A DNA stretch of 6,914 bases from Rhodoferax sp. (GTDB lineage: Bacteria > Pseudomonadota > Gammaproteobacteria > Burkholderiales > Burkholderiaceae), in assembly GCA_020048295.1 (NCBI GenBank), contig JAIFMT010000254.1, forward strand, positions 1 through 6,914, read 5' to 3'. Made by a program: the position numbers and the translations under genes. The notes beneath the pieces were generated by a model, which worked only from the letters and a program-made list of their open reading frames with translations, ran no database searches and was not told the origin of the DNA. How positions within the stretch are numbered: position 1 is the first letter of the stretch; every line of letters starts with the position of its first letter. Shown in pieces: positions 6,704-6,914 of this stretch.

Positions 6704-6725
6704 GCACCGCTACAACAGCGGTAGC
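6704..6725 (+). repeat. Small hairpin ahead of the terminator
   Basis: ACCGCT (6706-6711) and AGCGGT (6717-6722) pair around the loop ACAAC. GC at each end extends the stem past one bulged A. An alternative GCTAC/GTAGC pairing uses overlapping bases. It may protect the 3' end or be chance. Confidence 0.4.
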
Positions 6726-6730
6726 TTCTT

Positions 6731-6764
6731 GCGCTTATGTCTATTGGGTCATAAGCGCTTTTTT
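6731..6764 (+). terminator. Rho-independent terminator of the octaheme/cytochrome b operon
   Basis: A perfect 9-bp stem, GCGCTTATG (6731-6739) with CATAAGCGC (6750-6758), encloses a 10-base loop and is followed directly by six T (6759-6764). It lies 44 bases after the cytochrome b stop and separates the operon from the next gene. Confidence 0.93.
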
Positions 6765-6834
6765 CATACCGGTAGTGCTGTGCTGCGCACGTTGGGGGCA
6801 CTTGTTCAAACCTAAGCCTGAAAGTGACAGAAAA

Positions 6835-6914
6835 ATGATCCTCACGCTCAAAGTCAAACTCATTAGCGGCATGTATACCAAAGGCGACTGGCAAGGGGTG
6901 ATCGAAATTGACGC
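6835..6914 (+). CDS. Unidentified gene, N-terminal fragment cut by the right edge
   Basis: ATG at 6835 opens 26 full codons, read as MILTLKVKLISGMYTKGDWQ followed by GVIEID, and runs off the window. The alternating hydrophobic/charged start suggests a beta strand with no signal peptide. The opening vaguely recalls the plasmid pRiA4b ORF-3-like family, but this is too short to assign. No strong ribosome site is visible, and the frame is open further upstream without another ATG. The region is less GC-rich than its neighbours. Confidence 0.5.
   Translation, partial: MILTLKVKLISGMYTKGDWQGVIEID

Overview
This 6.9 kb window is a high-GC, gene-dense bacterial chromosome segment. Its codon choice, the type of arginase and the sensor repertoire suggest a betaproteobacterium of the Burkholderiales, perhaps Comamonadaceae-like (Rhodoferax/Polaromonas type). 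This is inferred from the look of the proteins, not from a search.

Layout from left to right: (1) a minus-strand gene cut by the left edge (1-1180). It has a signal peptide, a NMT1/THI5-like periplasmic binding domain, one membrane segment and the start of a PAS domain, so it is a membrane sensor whose output domain lies outside the window. (2) A divergent 187-bp gap with an imperfect palindrome. (3) A complete arginase gene (1368-2291, +). (4) A complete methyl-accepting chemotaxis protein (2298-4016, -), convergent with arginase with only 6 bp between the stop codons. It has a multi-pass, His-containing membrane sensor region and ends in a CheR/CheB-type tethering pentapeptide, DWETF. (5) A 382-bp divergent control region (4017-4398) with an FNR/CRP-family-like site, a matching -10 and a dyad over the predicted transcription start. 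(6) A two-gene translationally coupled unit: a membrane-anchored octaheme c-type cytochrome of the tetrathionate reductase (OTR) family (4399-6051) and a four-helix cytochrome b (6048-6686), closed by a strong intrinsic terminator (6731-6764). (7) The first 26 codons of an unidentified gene (6835 to the right edge).

The cytochrome pair is the most interesting part. The octaheme protein has eight CXXCH motifs, exactly one cysteine outside those motifs and the signal peptide, placed where OTR has its active-site cysteine, and a C-terminal membrane anchor. The cytochrome b has the four-histidine pattern of di-heme quinol-linked b561-type subunits. Together they look like a compact quinol-dehydrogenating respiratory reductase: quinol to cytochrome b, to the octaheme enzyme, to a periplasmic sulfur or nitrogen oxyanion. 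The promoter suggests induction by low oxygen or another CRP/FNR-family signal. The true substrate cannot be read from sequence. The other genes (arginase, chemoreceptor, NMT1-type sensor) are separate transcription units with no clear functional tie to it.
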